A stretch of DNA of 64,000 nucleotides from Dictyoglomus sp. NZ13-RE01 (GCA_002878375.1 NIRF01000004.1:62001-126000); one strand, 5' to 3'. Shown: positions 53,794 to 62,849, counted from the first letter of the stretch. The notes: generated by a model not told the origin, from the sequence alone. Numbers and translations are program-made.

Positions 53794-55368
53794 CTACGCC
53801 AACTTTACATAGTAAACCTTATTTATATTCTCAATAGATTTTAACTCACTAATTACCTCTTGGGATACCTCATTATCAATGATTAAAACCATTACAGCTT
53901 CTCTTCCAATCTCCTTCCTTCCCACCTGCATAGCAGCAATATTAATATCATTCTTTCCTAAAATAGTACCAACTTTTCCTATTATTCCTGGTTTATCAAC
54001 ATGAAATACAATAAGAAGATAAGGAGCTAAATTAAGATCAATATAATAATCTTGTATTTTTACAATCCTTTCCTGTCCCCTACTCAAAGTTCCAGAAAGT
54101 TCTATTATTCCCTTTTCAGTCTTCAAGGATAATTTTAACATACTTCTATAAATTTCAGTTTCTTGGGTTCTAACCTCTTTAATTTTTAATCTTCTTTCCT
54201 TTGCTAAAGCAAGAGCATTTATTAGATTTACAGAATCCATTAATATTGGTTCTAAAAATCCCTTGACAACTGCAGACGCCAAAGAGGTCTCCAATTTCTG
54301 GGAAAGCTCTCCACATATTTGAATTTCCAACTCTTCAGGATAAAAATCCGTAATTTGAGCTAAAAATCTTCCCAACTTTTCCCCTAACTTTATATAGGGC
54401 ATAATCTCTTCGCTAATAACAATAGGTAAGTTCACTGCATTCATAACAGGTTCCCCTTTAAAATATTTTATTATCTCCTCTGCTACAATCACTGCAACTT
54501 TTTCTTGAGCCTCTTGGGTCGATGCTCCTAAATGAGGAGTTAATACTACATTATCTAAGGTAAGAAGAGGATTATCTGGATTTAAAGGTTCTTGTCTGAA
54601 AACGTCAAGGGCTGCTCCTGCAATTCTTTTTTCTTTTAATGCATTATATAGTGCTCCTTCATCTACCAATTTGCCTCGAGCACAATTAATTAAATAGGAA
54701 GATGGCTTCATTAATGAAAGCTCTCTTTCTCCAATAAGGTTTTCTGTTTCAGGAGTTAAAGGCAAATGTAAGGAGACATAATCTGCCACTTTAAGTAGTT
54801 CATCTAAAGAGGATAAAAGCTCTACTTCTAACTCCTTCGCCTTTTCAGGAGATATATAGGGATCATAGGCGACTATTCTCATTTTAAAGGCTTTAGCTCT
54901 TTTTGCAACTTCCGAGCCAATCCTTCCAAGTCCTACAAGCCCAAGGGTTTTGCCATAAAGCTCATGACCAACAAAACTTTTCCTATCCCACTTACCCTCT
55001 CTTAAAGAAAAATAGGCATGAGGGATCCTCCTGCTAAGACTTAATATAAGAGCCATGGTATGTTCCGCTGCTGCAATAGTATTTCCTTCTGGAGCATTAA
55101 TAACAAGTATTCCCTTCTTAGTGGCATACTCTACATCAATATTATCAACTCCGACCCCAGCTCTTCCAATTACTTTCAATTTTCTCCCTGCGGAGATCAC
55201 TTCTTGGGTAACCTTTGTTTCTGACCTTACTACAAGTCCAGAATATTCAGGTATAATCTTTATTAATTCATCTTTTGATATTCCAGGCTTAAAATCTACT
55301 TCAAAATATTCCTGGAGCTTTTTAATTCCTTGTTCTGCAATGGGATCAGAGATCAATATTTTTTCCAT
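53794..55368 (-). CDS. serA: D-3-phosphoglycerate dehydrogenase
   Basis: The 524-aa enzyme has the NAD-binding LGLVGLGRIGSEVAKRA, catalytic Arg/Glu/His regions (LINCARGKLVDE, LTPHLGASTQEAQ), an intervening domain and a C-terminal ACT domain (about 450-520) for serine feedback. It oxidises 3-phosphoglycerate, the first step of serine synthesis. ATG at 55366-55368 has AGGAGGGG five bases upstream; the longer frame to 55413 would overlap the aminotransferase gene. The partner aminotransferase is ten bases upstream. Confidence 0.96.
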   Translation of the reverse strand: MEKILISDPIAEQGIKKLQEYFEVDFKPGISKDELIKIIPEYSGLVVRSETKVTQEVISAGRKLKVIGRAGVGVDNIDVEYATKKGILVINAPEGNTIAAAEHTMALILSLSRRIPHAYFSLREGKWDRKSFVGHELYGKTLGLVGLGRIGSEVAKRAKAFKMRIVAYDPYISPEKAKELEVELLSSLDELLKVADYVSLHLPLTPETENLIGERELSLMKPSSYLINCARGKLVDEGALYNALKEKRIAGAALDVFRQEPLNPDNPLLTLDNVVLTPHLGASTQEAQEKVAVIVAEEIIKYFKGEPVMNAVNLPIVISEEIMPYIKLGEKLGRFLAQITDFYPEELEIQICGELSQKLETSLASAVVKGFLEPILMDSVNLINALALAKERRLKIKEVRTQETEIYRSMLKLSLKTEKGIIELSGTLSRGQERIVKIQDYYIDLNLAPYLLIVFHVDKPGIIGKVGTILGKNDINIAAMQVGRKEIGREAVMVLIIDNEVSQEVISELKSIENINKVYYVKLA

Positions 55369-55378
55369 AATTCCCCTC

Positions 55379-56524
55379 CTAACTATTGAGAAATACTTTC
55401 TCTGCAGATTCAACAGCCTTACCCCTTAATCCATCATATCCCATTTTCTCCAAAACTATCTCTAAGGAAGAAAGAGTAACAAGCACATCCGTAGGTTCTA
55501 CATATCCTACATGACCTATCCTAAATATTTTCCCTTTTAACTCACCCTGCCCTCCTGCCAAAACTACTCCAAATTCCTGTCTTAGTTTTTTTCTTAGCTC
55601 ATCAGGATTTACATTTGATGGCGGTACAACCGCTGTTACCGTGTCAGAAGCAAATTTTTCATCAGCAAGTAGGTTTAAAACACCAAGAGCCTTTACACCT
55701 GCCCTTACAGCACTACCTAAAATCTTATGCCTCTTAAAATTATTTTCCAAACCACGAGATAGAATATTTTCTAAGGCTTTTCTAAGCGCAAATACCTGAG
55801 ATACTGCAGGAGTAAAAGGAGTTGCCCCTTCTTCTAAAAATTTCTTTGCCATTTTTATATCCCAATAAAATCTTGGTAATTTTGCCCTCTCGTAATACTC
55901 CCATGCAAGAGGACTTACGCTCATCATACTAAGACCTGGAGGTGTTTCTAAGGCTTTTTGAGAAGCTGTGACAACTACATCAATATTTAATGCATCTGTA
56001 GGAAGATCTATTGCTCCAAGAGAGCTAATCGCATCAACTATAAGAAGAATATCTTTTTCTTTGACAATCGGAGCTAATTCCCTAAGATTTAAAGTAACTC
56101 CGGTGGAGGTCTCATTATGAGTTAAGAAAACACCCTTTACATCAGGATTCTCTTTTATAACTTTTTCCAATTCTTCTGGTTCTATGCCTTTCCCTGCAGG
56201 AGTTTTAATACTAACAACATTAAGTCCAAAAGCATTGCAAATCTTTGCATATCTTTCTCCAAAAACGCCACATACACCAACTATTACTTTGTCCCCTGGA
56301 GAGAAAAAGTTAACAATAGATGCTTCCATGGCTCCTGTTCCAGAGGATGTAAAGATAAAAACATCATTATTTGTTTGAAAAACTTTTTTTAAAAGTTCTG
56401 TAGATTCCAACAAAGCTTTGGAAAATTCCTGCCCTCTATGATTTACCATTTCTCTTGCCATTTCCCTTAAAACATCATTGGGAACAGGTGTAGGACCAGG
56501 TATCATTAAATACATCTTGGGCAT
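55379..56524 (-). CDS. Class V aminotransferase (serine-pyruvate/phosphoserine type)
   Basis: The 381-aa PLP enzyme starts MYLMIPGPTPVP, has FTSSGTGAMEASI, the LIVDAISSLGAIDL Asp that holds PLP and the PLP lysine in VTASQKALETPPG. It belongs to the alanine-glyoxylate/serine-pyruvate branch. Next to serA it most likely converts phosphohydroxypyruvate to phosphoserine, as in other thermophiles lacking SerC; this is inference. GGTAAATAAAT region precedes ATG with GGGAGG further up; six bases separate it from the upstream gene. Confidence 0.92.
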   Translation of the reverse strand: MPKMYLMIPGPTPVPNDVLREMAREMVNHRGQEFSKALLESTELLKKVFQTNNDVFIFTSSGTGAMEASIVNFFSPGDKVIVGVCGVFGERYAKICNAFGLNVVSIKTPAGKGIEPEELEKVIKENPDVKGVFLTHNETSTGVTLNLRELAPIVKEKDILLIVDAISSLGAIDLPTDALNIDVVVTASQKALETPPGLSMMSVSPLAWEYYERAKLPRFYWDIKMAKKFLEEGATPFTPAVSQVFALRKALENILSRGLENNFKRHKILGSAVRAGVKALGVLNLLADEKFASDTVTAVVPPSNVNPDELRKKLRQEFGVVLAGGQGELKGKIFRIGHVGYVEPTDVLVTLSSLEIVLEKMGYDGLRGKAVESAEKVFLNS

Positions 56525-56530
56525 ATTTAT

Positions 56531-57037
56531 TTACCTCCCTCTATACATTTTGCTTAACTCATAATATAAACTTACATTTCTCTTTATATCTTCAAGCTCT
56601 TCTTCTCTAACTTGACGCACTACAGCCCCAGGAACCCCTAAAACTAAAGAATTCTTAGGAATTTTTTTGCCTTGTGGAACCAATGCTCCTGCTCCAATAA
56701 TGCATCCATCCTCGATCTCTGCACCATCTAAAATAACTGCCCTCATTCCAATCAAACAATTATTACCAATCTTACACCCATGGAGAACTGCTGAGTGTCC
56801 TACAACAACACCTTCTCCCACTTCCACTGGATAACCCTTATCTACATGGATAATGACTCCCTCTTGAATGTTTGTAAAGGCACGAATATGGATTTTATCT
56901 AAATCTCCTCTCAAAACTGCAAAAGACCAAACACTTACCCCCTTTTCTAAGATAACCTCACCTATAATAACGGATTCCTCTGAAATATACGTGTCTTCAG
57001 AGATTATAGGTTTTTTACCATTAAATTCCTTTATCAC
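56531..57037 (-). CDS. Gamma-carbonic-anhydrase-like hexapeptide-repeat protein
   Basis: The 168-aa left-handed beta-helix protein has the three zinc ligands in place: His64 (IIHVD), His81 and His86 (VGHSAVLHG). It resembles YrdA/PaaY/CamH; activity as a carbonic anhydrase is uncertain for short members. GTG start with GGAAGGAG about ten bases upstream. It heads a four-gene unit with the aminotransferase, serA and cobO, behind a hairpin that looks like an attenuator. Confidence 0.9.
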   Translation of the reverse strand: MIKEFNGKKPIISEDTYISEESVIIGEVILEKGVSVWSFAVLRGDLDKIHIRAFTNIQEGVIIHVDKGYPVEVGEGVVVGHSAVLHGCKIGNNCLIGMRAVILDGAEIEDGCIIGAGALVPQGKKIPKNSLVLGVPGAVVRQVREEELEDIKRNVSLYYELSKMYRGR

Positions 57038-57057
57038 TAAATTTCCGCTCCTTCCCT

Positions 57058-57101
57058 AAAAAAATAAAGGGGACTACACCTTATATAAGGCTAATCCCTT
57101 T
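57058..57101 (-). terminator. Terminator-like hairpin in the leader of the serine operon
   Basis: On the minus strand an outer stem AAAGGG/CCCTTT and an inner stem CCTTATATAAGG are followed, after one A, by seven T. It lies between the predicted promoter and the first gene, so it can act as an attenuator. Confidence 0.6.
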
Positions 57102-57108
57102 TCTCCAT
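57091..57108 (-). CDS. Possible five-codon leader peptide (MEKRD)
   Basis: ATG GAG AAA AGG GAT TAG, with AGAGGA eight bases upstream. The stop codon lies in the first arm of the terminator-like hairpin, so a ribosome here would disrupt it. Very short, so weak by itself. Confidence 0.35.
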   Translation of the reverse strand: MEKRD

Positions 57109-57131
57109 TGAAAAATTCCTCTTAAGACTAT

Positions 57132-57160
57132 ATTCTATATAAATAATAGATAGCTTGCAA
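57132..57160 (-). promoter_or_regulatory. Promoter of the serine operon
   Basis: TTGCAA (57155-57160), 17 bases, TAGAAT (57132-57137). Transcription would start near 57125, about 88 bases before the first gene, upstream of the mini-ORF and hairpin. Confidence 0.55.
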
Positions 57161-57200
57161 TATTTTAATAAAAATTTAACATCTAAGAAGGAGGTTTAAT

Positions 57201-57965
57201 ATGTTAGAGAATAAGAAAATAGCTATTTTTAACGTGGCAAACAAAAAAAGTATAGCTTGGGCTATTGCTCAATCTGTTTTAAATTTTGGTGGAGAAGTCA
57301 TCATTGGCTATCAAAATGAAAGATTCAAGGAAAATGTTGAAGAATTAATAAAAGATCTTCCTAAAAAGCCTTTCATTGTAGAATGTGATGTATCCGATGA
57401 TAAAAATATAGAAAAAACTGTAGAGGAAATTGAAAAAAATGTTGGAAACATTGATGGTTTAGTACATTCAATTGCTTTTGCTCCCACAGAGGCTCTTAGA
57501 TCACCTTTTATTGAGACATCAAGAGAAGCTTTTAAAGTAGCCATGGAAATCAGTGTTTATTCTTTTATCGCCATGTGCAGAGCCTTTAAAAGAATTATGA
57601 ACCCATCCAGCAGTATAATCACATTAACCTATTATGGTGCTGAAAAGGTTATACCTAATTATAATATTATGGGTGTTGCAAAATCCGCCTTAGAATCCTC
57701 AGTAAGATATTTAGCCTATGAACTTGGAGAAAGTAATATAAGAGTAAATGCCATTTCAGCTGGTCCATTAAATACATTGGCCGCAAGAGGAATCTCAAGA
57801 TTTACAGATATATTAGAGTATTATAAAGAAAGAGCGCCTTTAAAAAGAAATATAGAACATATTGAAGTTGGAAACACAGCAAGTTTTCTCTTAAGTGATC
57901 TTTCTTCAGGTATTACTGGAGAAATCATATATGTAGATGCAGGTTACAATATTATGGGCGTTTAG
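57201..57965 (+). CDS. fabI: Enoyl-[acyl-carrier-protein] reductase
   Basis: The 254-aa SDR enzyme has the FabI-type cofactor loop NKKSIAWAIAQ, IDGLVHSIAFAP, the active-site Tyr and Lys in TYYGAEKVIPNYNIMGVAKSALE and the C-terminal GITGEIIYVDAGYNIMG. It reduces the trans-2-enoyl-ACP double bond at the end of each fatty-acid elongation cycle. AAGGAGG precedes ATG. It ends in a four-base overlap with the convergent FIST-GGDEF gene. Confidence 0.95.
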   Translation: MLENKKIAIFNVANKKSIAWAIAQSVLNFGGEVIIGYQNERFKENVEELIKDLPKKPFIVECDVSDDKNIEKTVEEIEKNVGNIDGLVHSIAFAPTEALRSPFIETSREAFKVAMEISVYSFIAMCRAFKRIMNPSSSIITLTYYGAEKVIPNYNIMGVAKSALESSVRYLAYELGESNIRVNAISAGPLNTLAARGISRFTDILEYYKERAPLKRNIEHIEVGNTASFLLSDLSSGITGEIIYVDAGYNIMGV

Positions 57966-59974
57966 ATTTTCTTTGTTTTCTTTTCTTTGTACATTCTTTT
58001 ATCTGCAATATTAAGCAGTTCATCTAAAGATATTGGTTTTTCGGGATTATAGAGTGAAAAACCAATACTGAAAGAGATTTGATAGGGCTTTTTACTTTCA
58101 GTATTGTATTTACTTATATTTTCATATAAGCGGGTAATAATTTTCTCGTATGCTCCTGGATTTATATCAAAACATAGGACTACAAATTCATCGCCTCCAA
58201 TTCTACCAATAATATCACTTTCCCTAAAGGTCTTCTTTAAAATATTAGCAAAATCTATTATATACAAGTCTCCCTCTTTATGTCCAAAATTATCATTTAT
58301 CCATTTCAAATTATCGATGTCTATATAGATAAGAAGAACTGTTCTATTTAGACGAGAGGCTAATTTAAGTTGCCTTTCTGCAAAAGAATAGAATCCTCTC
58401 CTATTGTATAGCCCTGTTAATTCATCTGTATAAATGAGATCCTTTAATCTTTCCTCATCCATCCTTAAAATCTTTGCCTTTTCATACTCTCTTAGTAGCT
58501 CTTCTATTTTCTTTGCAAAAATTGTATAAATTTTCTTTTCCTTCCTATTTATTGGGTATTTTTGTTCCACAAAAAATACACCTATATCTCCCTCTCCCAA
58601 AGCATATTTAAATTGAAAACTGTTTTCCTCTCTCATTCTTTCCAAGACTTCCTCCACCCTCCAAAATCCCCATGAAGAAGCAAGTTTAAAATTGTTCCCA
58701 TTTCTCAAAAGTAAGGCAAAATATTTAATATCAAAAAATCTTGAAACCTTTTCGTTGATTTCCCAAAATAGGTCTTCTTCATTTTCTGGAAGATCAAAAG
58801 AAGAAATTTCATGAAGTATAGAAAGCTCTGCTAATACTGAATATTGTTTTTCCCCTTTTTCCTCCTTTTTTAAAATACCATCACAAAGCACAGTAAAGGT
58901 TTTATTGTGGAATATAGGAACCTTTTGGAAACCTAATATCTCTCCATAAGTTAATGCACCAATACTTGGAATCTCTGATATATACTCTTTAAAAGCCCTA
59001 ATTTCCTTAGAAAAATCTTCATCTAAATAAAATTTTCTGGAAATACAATCAAAAATCATTGAAAAACTTACGTTTTCAATATTCTCCAAAACCTTAGCCC
59101 CAACATTTTTTGCTGAGTTTATAAGATCTTCTTTTGTTCCATGCATTATATATCCAACTGCATTTTTCGGAATTTTTGAAAAAAATATGATACTATCCTT
59201 TTTTCCTGTTCCTATAGGGTCTCTTATGAGATATGAACCAGAAACATTGGGAAAACCTAAAGGATTTTCAGTACTTACATTAGCAAAATCTTCATCTTTA
59301 AAATCTCCAATCCTTTCTTTATAAGTTATCCTTGCAGGCTTTCCATCAAGCTCTATTACTTCTTTATCTCTGCTTTTAGTTATAATTAAAGGGTCTCCTA
59401 TAGGTTTCCAACCATGTTCTAAAAGTACATTAAACTCTTTATCTAAAACAGCTAAAAAAACGCCTCTTCTTGAAATACCTTTATCTGTAAATCCATCACA
59501 CCCCTCCGCTATACCGCCTCCAACATACACAAAGTTAGGTCCTAAAACATTATACAAACCATTAAGAAGATATTGTGGCTCAATTTCTGTAGGATGTAGA
59601 AAGATAAAAATTGTTCCCCTCTTTATTCCTGTACTTTTAATTTTATTTCCTAAGTCTACCCCTAAAGAGAAGTCATCTAAATTCTTCTTTTCTCCCATAA
59701 AGGTTTCTACAAAAAGATCTTCGTATGAAAAATTAACTATTCCAATAGCTCTTTCATAAGATCTATCTTCTATAATTACTTCTTCACTACAAAAGCCAAT
59801 AAATTTAGAATCAGGAGCATGATCCTTAATATTCTTTATGACCTCAAGTGTTGCATAATTTTTTGTTAAAAAAGCAATAATAAGCTTTGATGAAGAAAAT
59901 GGTATAGATTTTCTTAAAGCTTCTTTACTGGCAGTTATAGCATCTTCTTGAAGAGAAAATCCTATATTAACCAT
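57962..59974 (-). CDS. FIST sensor-diguanylate cyclase (FIST-GAF-like-GGDEF)
   Basis: The 670-aa cytoplasmic protein has a FIST N domain (about 20-215), a FIST C domain (about 220-370), a GAF-like region (about 380-490) and a GGDEF domain (about 515-665) with intact GGDEF at 593-597 and an RESD inhibitory site five residues upstream. FIST domains are thought to bind small ligands such as amino acids. It should make cyclic di-GMP. AAGGGTGAT precedes ATG. It is the second GGDEF protein of the window; no EAL, HD-GYP or PilZ protein is present here. Confidence 0.9.
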   Translation of the reverse strand: MVNIGFSLQEDAITASKEALRKSIPFSSSKLIIAFLTKNYATLEVIKNIKDHAPDSKFIGFCSEEVIIEDRSYERAIGIVNFSYEDLFVETFMGEKKNLDDFSLGVDLGNKIKSTGIKRGTIFIFLHPTEIEPQYLLNGLYNVLGPNFVYVGGGIAEGCDGFTDKGISRRGVFLAVLDKEFNVLLEHGWKPIGDPLIITKSRDKEVIELDGKPARITYKERIGDFKDEDFANVSTENPLGFPNVSGSYLIRDPIGTGKKDSIIFFSKIPKNAVGYIMHGTKEDLINSAKNVGAKVLENIENVSFSMIFDCISRKFYLDEDFSKEIRAFKEYISEIPSIGALTYGEILGFQKVPIFHNKTFTVLCDGILKKEEKGEKQYSVLAELSILHEISSFDLPENEEDLFWEINEKVSRFFDIKYFALLLRNGNNFKLASSWGFWRVEEVLERMREENSFQFKYALGEGDIGVFFVEQKYPINRKEKKIYTIFAKKIEELLREYEKAKILRMDEERLKDLIYTDELTGLYNRRGFYSFAERQLKLASRLNRTVLLIYIDIDNLKWINDNFGHKEGDLYIIDFANILKKTFRESDIIGRIGGDEFVVLCFDINPGAYEKIITRLYENISKYNTESKKPYQISFSIGFSLYNPEKPISLDELLNIADKRMYKEKKTKKI

Positions 59975-60020
59975 CTTCTATATCACCCTTTTTTCTATGA
60001 TATGATAAATAATTATAACC

Positions 60021-60049
60021 TTGAAAAAGAAAAATTAAAATATTATTAT
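60021..60049 (+). promoter_or_regulatory. Promoter of the DRG-like GTPase gene
   Basis: TTGAAA (60021-60026), 17 bases, TATTAT (60044-60049). Start near 60056, giving a leader of about 15 bases without a clear SD. Confidence 0.5.
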
Positions 60050-60070
60050 AAGAATCAGAGTATTGAAACT

Positions 60071-61048
60071 ATGCCAGCTAATTTAACCCCTCAATATTTA
60101 GAAGCTGAAAAAAGATACAGAGAAGCTAAAACCCTGGAAGATAAGATCCAGGCACTAAAGGAGATGCTTGCCCTCCTACCAAAACACAAAGGAACAGATA
60201 AGATGAAGGCGGAATTAAGGAGAAAATTATCTGAACTTTTAGAGGAATACGAAAAACATCCCAAAAGAGGAGGAAAAGGCTATGACTACTATATTGAAAA
60301 AGAAGGGGCTGGGCAGGTTGTCCTTATAGGACCACCAAACTCTGGTAAATCAACATTATTTAAAAATCTAACAGGCGTACAAACATTAATTGCGGATTAT
60401 CCATTTAGTACCATTAGTCCCACTGTTGGTATGTTACCTTACGAAAACATCAACATCCAGTTAGTAGACCTTCCGCCCCTATGGGAAAATTCTGAAAATT
60501 GGGTTTTTAATATTATAAAAAACGCAGATCTTTCACTGATAGTACTAAATATTGAAGAAGATATATTGGAAAGTTATGAGAGCTTGAAAAGATTGGTTGA
60601 AGGTAAGAAGATCAAACTTGTAAAAAAGGTTATAGACAAAGACCCTTATTCACCTATAAAAGAAGTCAAGGGAATTATCTTAATTAACAAGATTGACCTA
60701 ATCTATCCTATGGAGCCAGAAGAAATAGAATTACTAAAGGAAGAGCTCAACTGTTATGTAGTTTCAGCCCAAAATGGTATAAACTTGGAAAATTTAAAGA
60801 AAATAATTTTTGAAGAATTAGAGATTGTAAGAGTCTATACAAAAAGGCCAGGATATCCGCCAAACTTAGATAAGCCCTTCATCTTACCTAAGGGAAGCAC
60901 TGTATTAGATGTAGCGGAAATGATCCATAAAGATCTTGCCAAAAATTTAAGATATGCTCGCCTATTCACTAAGGATGGAAGTGTTAAAGGTATTTTTGTT
61001 GAGAAAAATTATCAAGTAAAAGATGAGGACATTTTGGAAATTCATTAA
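60071..61048 (+). CDS. DRG/Obg-family GTPase with TGS domain
   Basis: The 325-aa protein opens MPANLTPQYLEAEKRYREA, as DRG-type GTPases do. It has a helical N-terminus, G1 GPPNSGKST (about 91-99), G3 DLPPLW, G4 NKID and a C-terminal TGS domain (about 250-325, LPKGSTVLDVAEMIHKDL). DRG proteins are typical of Archaea and Eukarya; bacterial copies are rarer. A role in ribosome or tRNA quality control is likely but unproved. The frame is open from 59948, but ATG at 60071 starts the conserved part and follows a promoter. Confidence 0.88.
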   Translation: MPANLTPQYLEAEKRYREAKTLEDKIQALKEMLALLPKHKGTDKMKAELRRKLSELLEEYEKHPKRGGKGYDYYIEKEGAGQVVLIGPPNSGKSTLFKNLTGVQTLIADYPFSTISPTVGMLPYENINIQLVDLPPLWENSENWVFNIIKNADLSLIVLNIEEDILESYESLKRLVEGKKIKLVKKVIDKDPYSPIKEVKGIILINKIDLIYPMEPEEIELLKEELNCYVVSAQNGINLENLKKIIFEELEIVRVYTKRPGYPPNLDKPFILPKGSTVLDVAEMIHKDLAKNLRYARLFTKDGSVKGIFVEKNYQVKDEDILEIH

Positions 61049-61705
61049 ATGAGATTTGAGAAATTAGAAGAAGCTCAAATAATAAACAGAGAGAGAAGAT
61101 TTAAACTATTCATACGTTATAAAAATGAAGATGTTCTTGCCTATCTTCCAAATCCAGGAAGGTTAGAAAATATTATTTTACCCGGAGCACCAGTCCTCAT
61201 CAGAGAGTGCAATAATCATAAAAGAAAAACAAAATATGAAGCAGTTTTAGGCTTTGAAGACAGCAAATTAGTTTCCTTAAATGCATCCTTAGCCAACAAA
61301 ATTTTTTTAGAAAATATCTACAGATTTCCTATAAAAGTGAAAGATCTTAAAAGAGAATTTAGATTTGGTAGGAGTAGATTTGACTTCTTAATAAATGAAA
61401 GAATATTAGTAGAAGTAAAGTCTGTAACTTTGGTAAAAAATGGCATAGGTCTGTTTCCTGATGCACCCACAGAAAGAGGAGCAAAACACATGCAAGAAAT
61501 GCAAAACTGGACCTTTGAAAAATGGGTAGTCTTTGTTGTTCAAAGAAGTGATGCAAAATTAGTTAAGCCCAATAGAGAATTAGACTTAGACTTTTATAAT
61601 GCCATTCGTGCTCTGAAGGAAAATGGAGGAGCCTTTTTTGCCTTTACTTGTAATGTTACCTATAGCGAAATAACTTTTAAAGAATTTATAAACGTAGAAG
61701 TATGA
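61049..61705 (+). CDS. sfsA: Sugar fermentation stimulation protein SfsA
   Basis: The 218-aa protein matches the family: YLPNPGRLENIILPGAPV at the start, RFGRSRFDFLI, VEVKSVTLVKNGIGLFPDAPT and GAKHMQEM, with an OB-like N-terminus and a nuclease-like fold holding the Asp/Glu/Lys residues. The exact role (DNA binding, possible nuclease) is not settled. Its ATG directly follows the TAA of the GTPase gene with no gap, so it is translated by coupling. Confidence 0.95.
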   Translation: MRFEKLEEAQIINRERRFKLFIRYKNEDVLAYLPNPGRLENIILPGAPVLIRECNNHKRKTKYEAVLGFEDSKLVSLNASLANKIFLENIYRFPIKVKDLKREFRFGRSRFDFLINERILVEVKSVTLVKNGIGLFPDAPTERGAKHMQEMQNWTFEKWVVFVVQRSDAKLVKPNRELDLDFYNAIRALKENGGAFFAFTCNVTYSEITFKEFINVEV

Positions 61706-61706
61706 A

Positions 61707-62738
61707 CTAAATACTGAATAGCTCCCTCTTCAAAAAATCAAAAGACTTTCTGCCACTAATCTCATGTCTTCCCTCAAATATATCTGTATCAAACTTTTCT
61801 TCCGCCTTTAAAAATTTATATACCTCTCTTACCTTCTCAATAGCATATATAGTTGAAGATATAGGGAAAATATCATCTTTTGTCCCATGCTCCACAAGAA
61901 AAGGTCTTGGAGCAATTAAAGAGGCAACATCATACATTTCTGCATATTTTAAAATATTTGGCACATAATTACACTCACAATGAGAAATTGATAAAATACT
62001 ATCTTTAAAAGTATTTAAATATCCACTAATAACAACCGCCTTTATTCTATCATCCAATGCAGAAGAAAAAAGAGCTGTAGTTGCCCCACCAGAAATTCCC
62101 ATAATGCCTATTGCATCTCTCCTAACCTCTTCTCTTGTTCCCAAATAATCAATACTTCTCATTACATCCCAAACCCTAAAACCAAGAAGAGTCTTACCAA
62201 GAAGTAATGCCCAAAAAGCTAATTTTCTACAAGAAGACTTGTGTTTTCCTATTTTGATAGCTTCTAACTCTCTTCTCTCTCCAAAGCCCAATTGTTCAAT
62301 AGCAAAGGTTACAAAACCCTTTTTAACTAAAGAAATGCCAAAATCTTTTTGATAACCGTCTACCACATGTCTTTCTGTTCCATCCTCCCAAATTCCTACT
62401 ATATCATCCTTTCCATAACCATGACCATGAAGAGCTATCACCGCAGGTAATGGCTTAGATATATTCTTAGGAATCAACAAATAACCTATTACACTCAAGT
62501 TTTTTGTACTATTAAATATTACCTTCTCTCTAATATAATCCTCAAATTCCTTTTTCTCTACAACTTCTCCCTCTAAGGGGACTTTTTCTAAAGGTAGTCC
62601 CAATAGTTCAAGTAATTTCTCCCTTAAATTCTTTCTCCAGTATTCCCAATCTTCAAAACTCTTTGCATTAAACTCATAAATTCTCTTTTGTTCATGGTAC
62701 AAATTCTCAAAATAATACATAGGATCAAAGTTTCTCAT
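61707..62738 (-). CDS. Alpha/beta hydrolase of the acetyl-xylan-esterase-like/abhydrolase 7 family
   Basis: The 343-aa protein has an N-terminal helical cap, then LPAVIALHGHGYG, the nucleophile elbow GISGGA, the Asp in EHGTKDDIFPI and the His in EGRHEISG, a full triad. It is a carbohydrate- or small-ester-type esterase; the substrate is unknown. ATG at 62736-62738 has GGAGG five bases upstream and is preferred over the longer frame from 62756. It is transcribed on its own behind a terminator. Confidence 0.87.
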   Translation of the reverse strand: MRNFDPMYYFENLYHEQKRIYEFNAKSFEDWEYWRKNLREKLLELLGLPLEKVPLEGEVVEKKEFEDYIREKVIFNSTKNLSVIGYLLIPKNISKPLPAVIALHGHGYGKDDIVGIWEDGTERHVVDGYQKDFGISLVKKGFVTFAIEQLGFGERRELEAIKIGKHKSSCRKLAFWALLLGKTLLGFRVWDVMRSIDYLGTREEVRRDAIGIMGISGGATTALFSSALDDRIKAVVISGYLNTFKDSILSISHCECNYVPNILKYAEMYDVASLIAPRPFLVEHGTKDDIFPISSTIYAIEKVREVYKFLKAEEKFDTDIFEGRHEISGRKSFDFLKRELFSI

Positions 62739-62820
62739 AATAGCCTCCAAAATCAAAAGGTATTGTATTTATTTTAAAACCATGTTAAAATTTTTCCAGA
62801 AGCATGGGGTAAAAAAAGGA

Positions 62821-62848
62821 AAAAAACCCTGGGAGTAACATCCCAGGG
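62821..62848 (-). terminator. Terminator of the BadF-type kinase gene
   Basis: CCCTGGGA/TCCCAGGG stem with a six-base loop (62827-62848), followed on the minus strand by at least six T. Confidence 0.85.
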
Positions 62849-62849
62849 C

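Noticed and set aside
57058-57160. T-box riboswitch before the serine operon
   Set aside because: The leader is only about 88 bases and has no T-box sequence or specifier stem.
59948-60070. Longer start for the DRG-like GTPase
   Set aside because: It would add 41 residues unlike the family, cross a promoter and overlap the divergent FIST-GGDEF gene.
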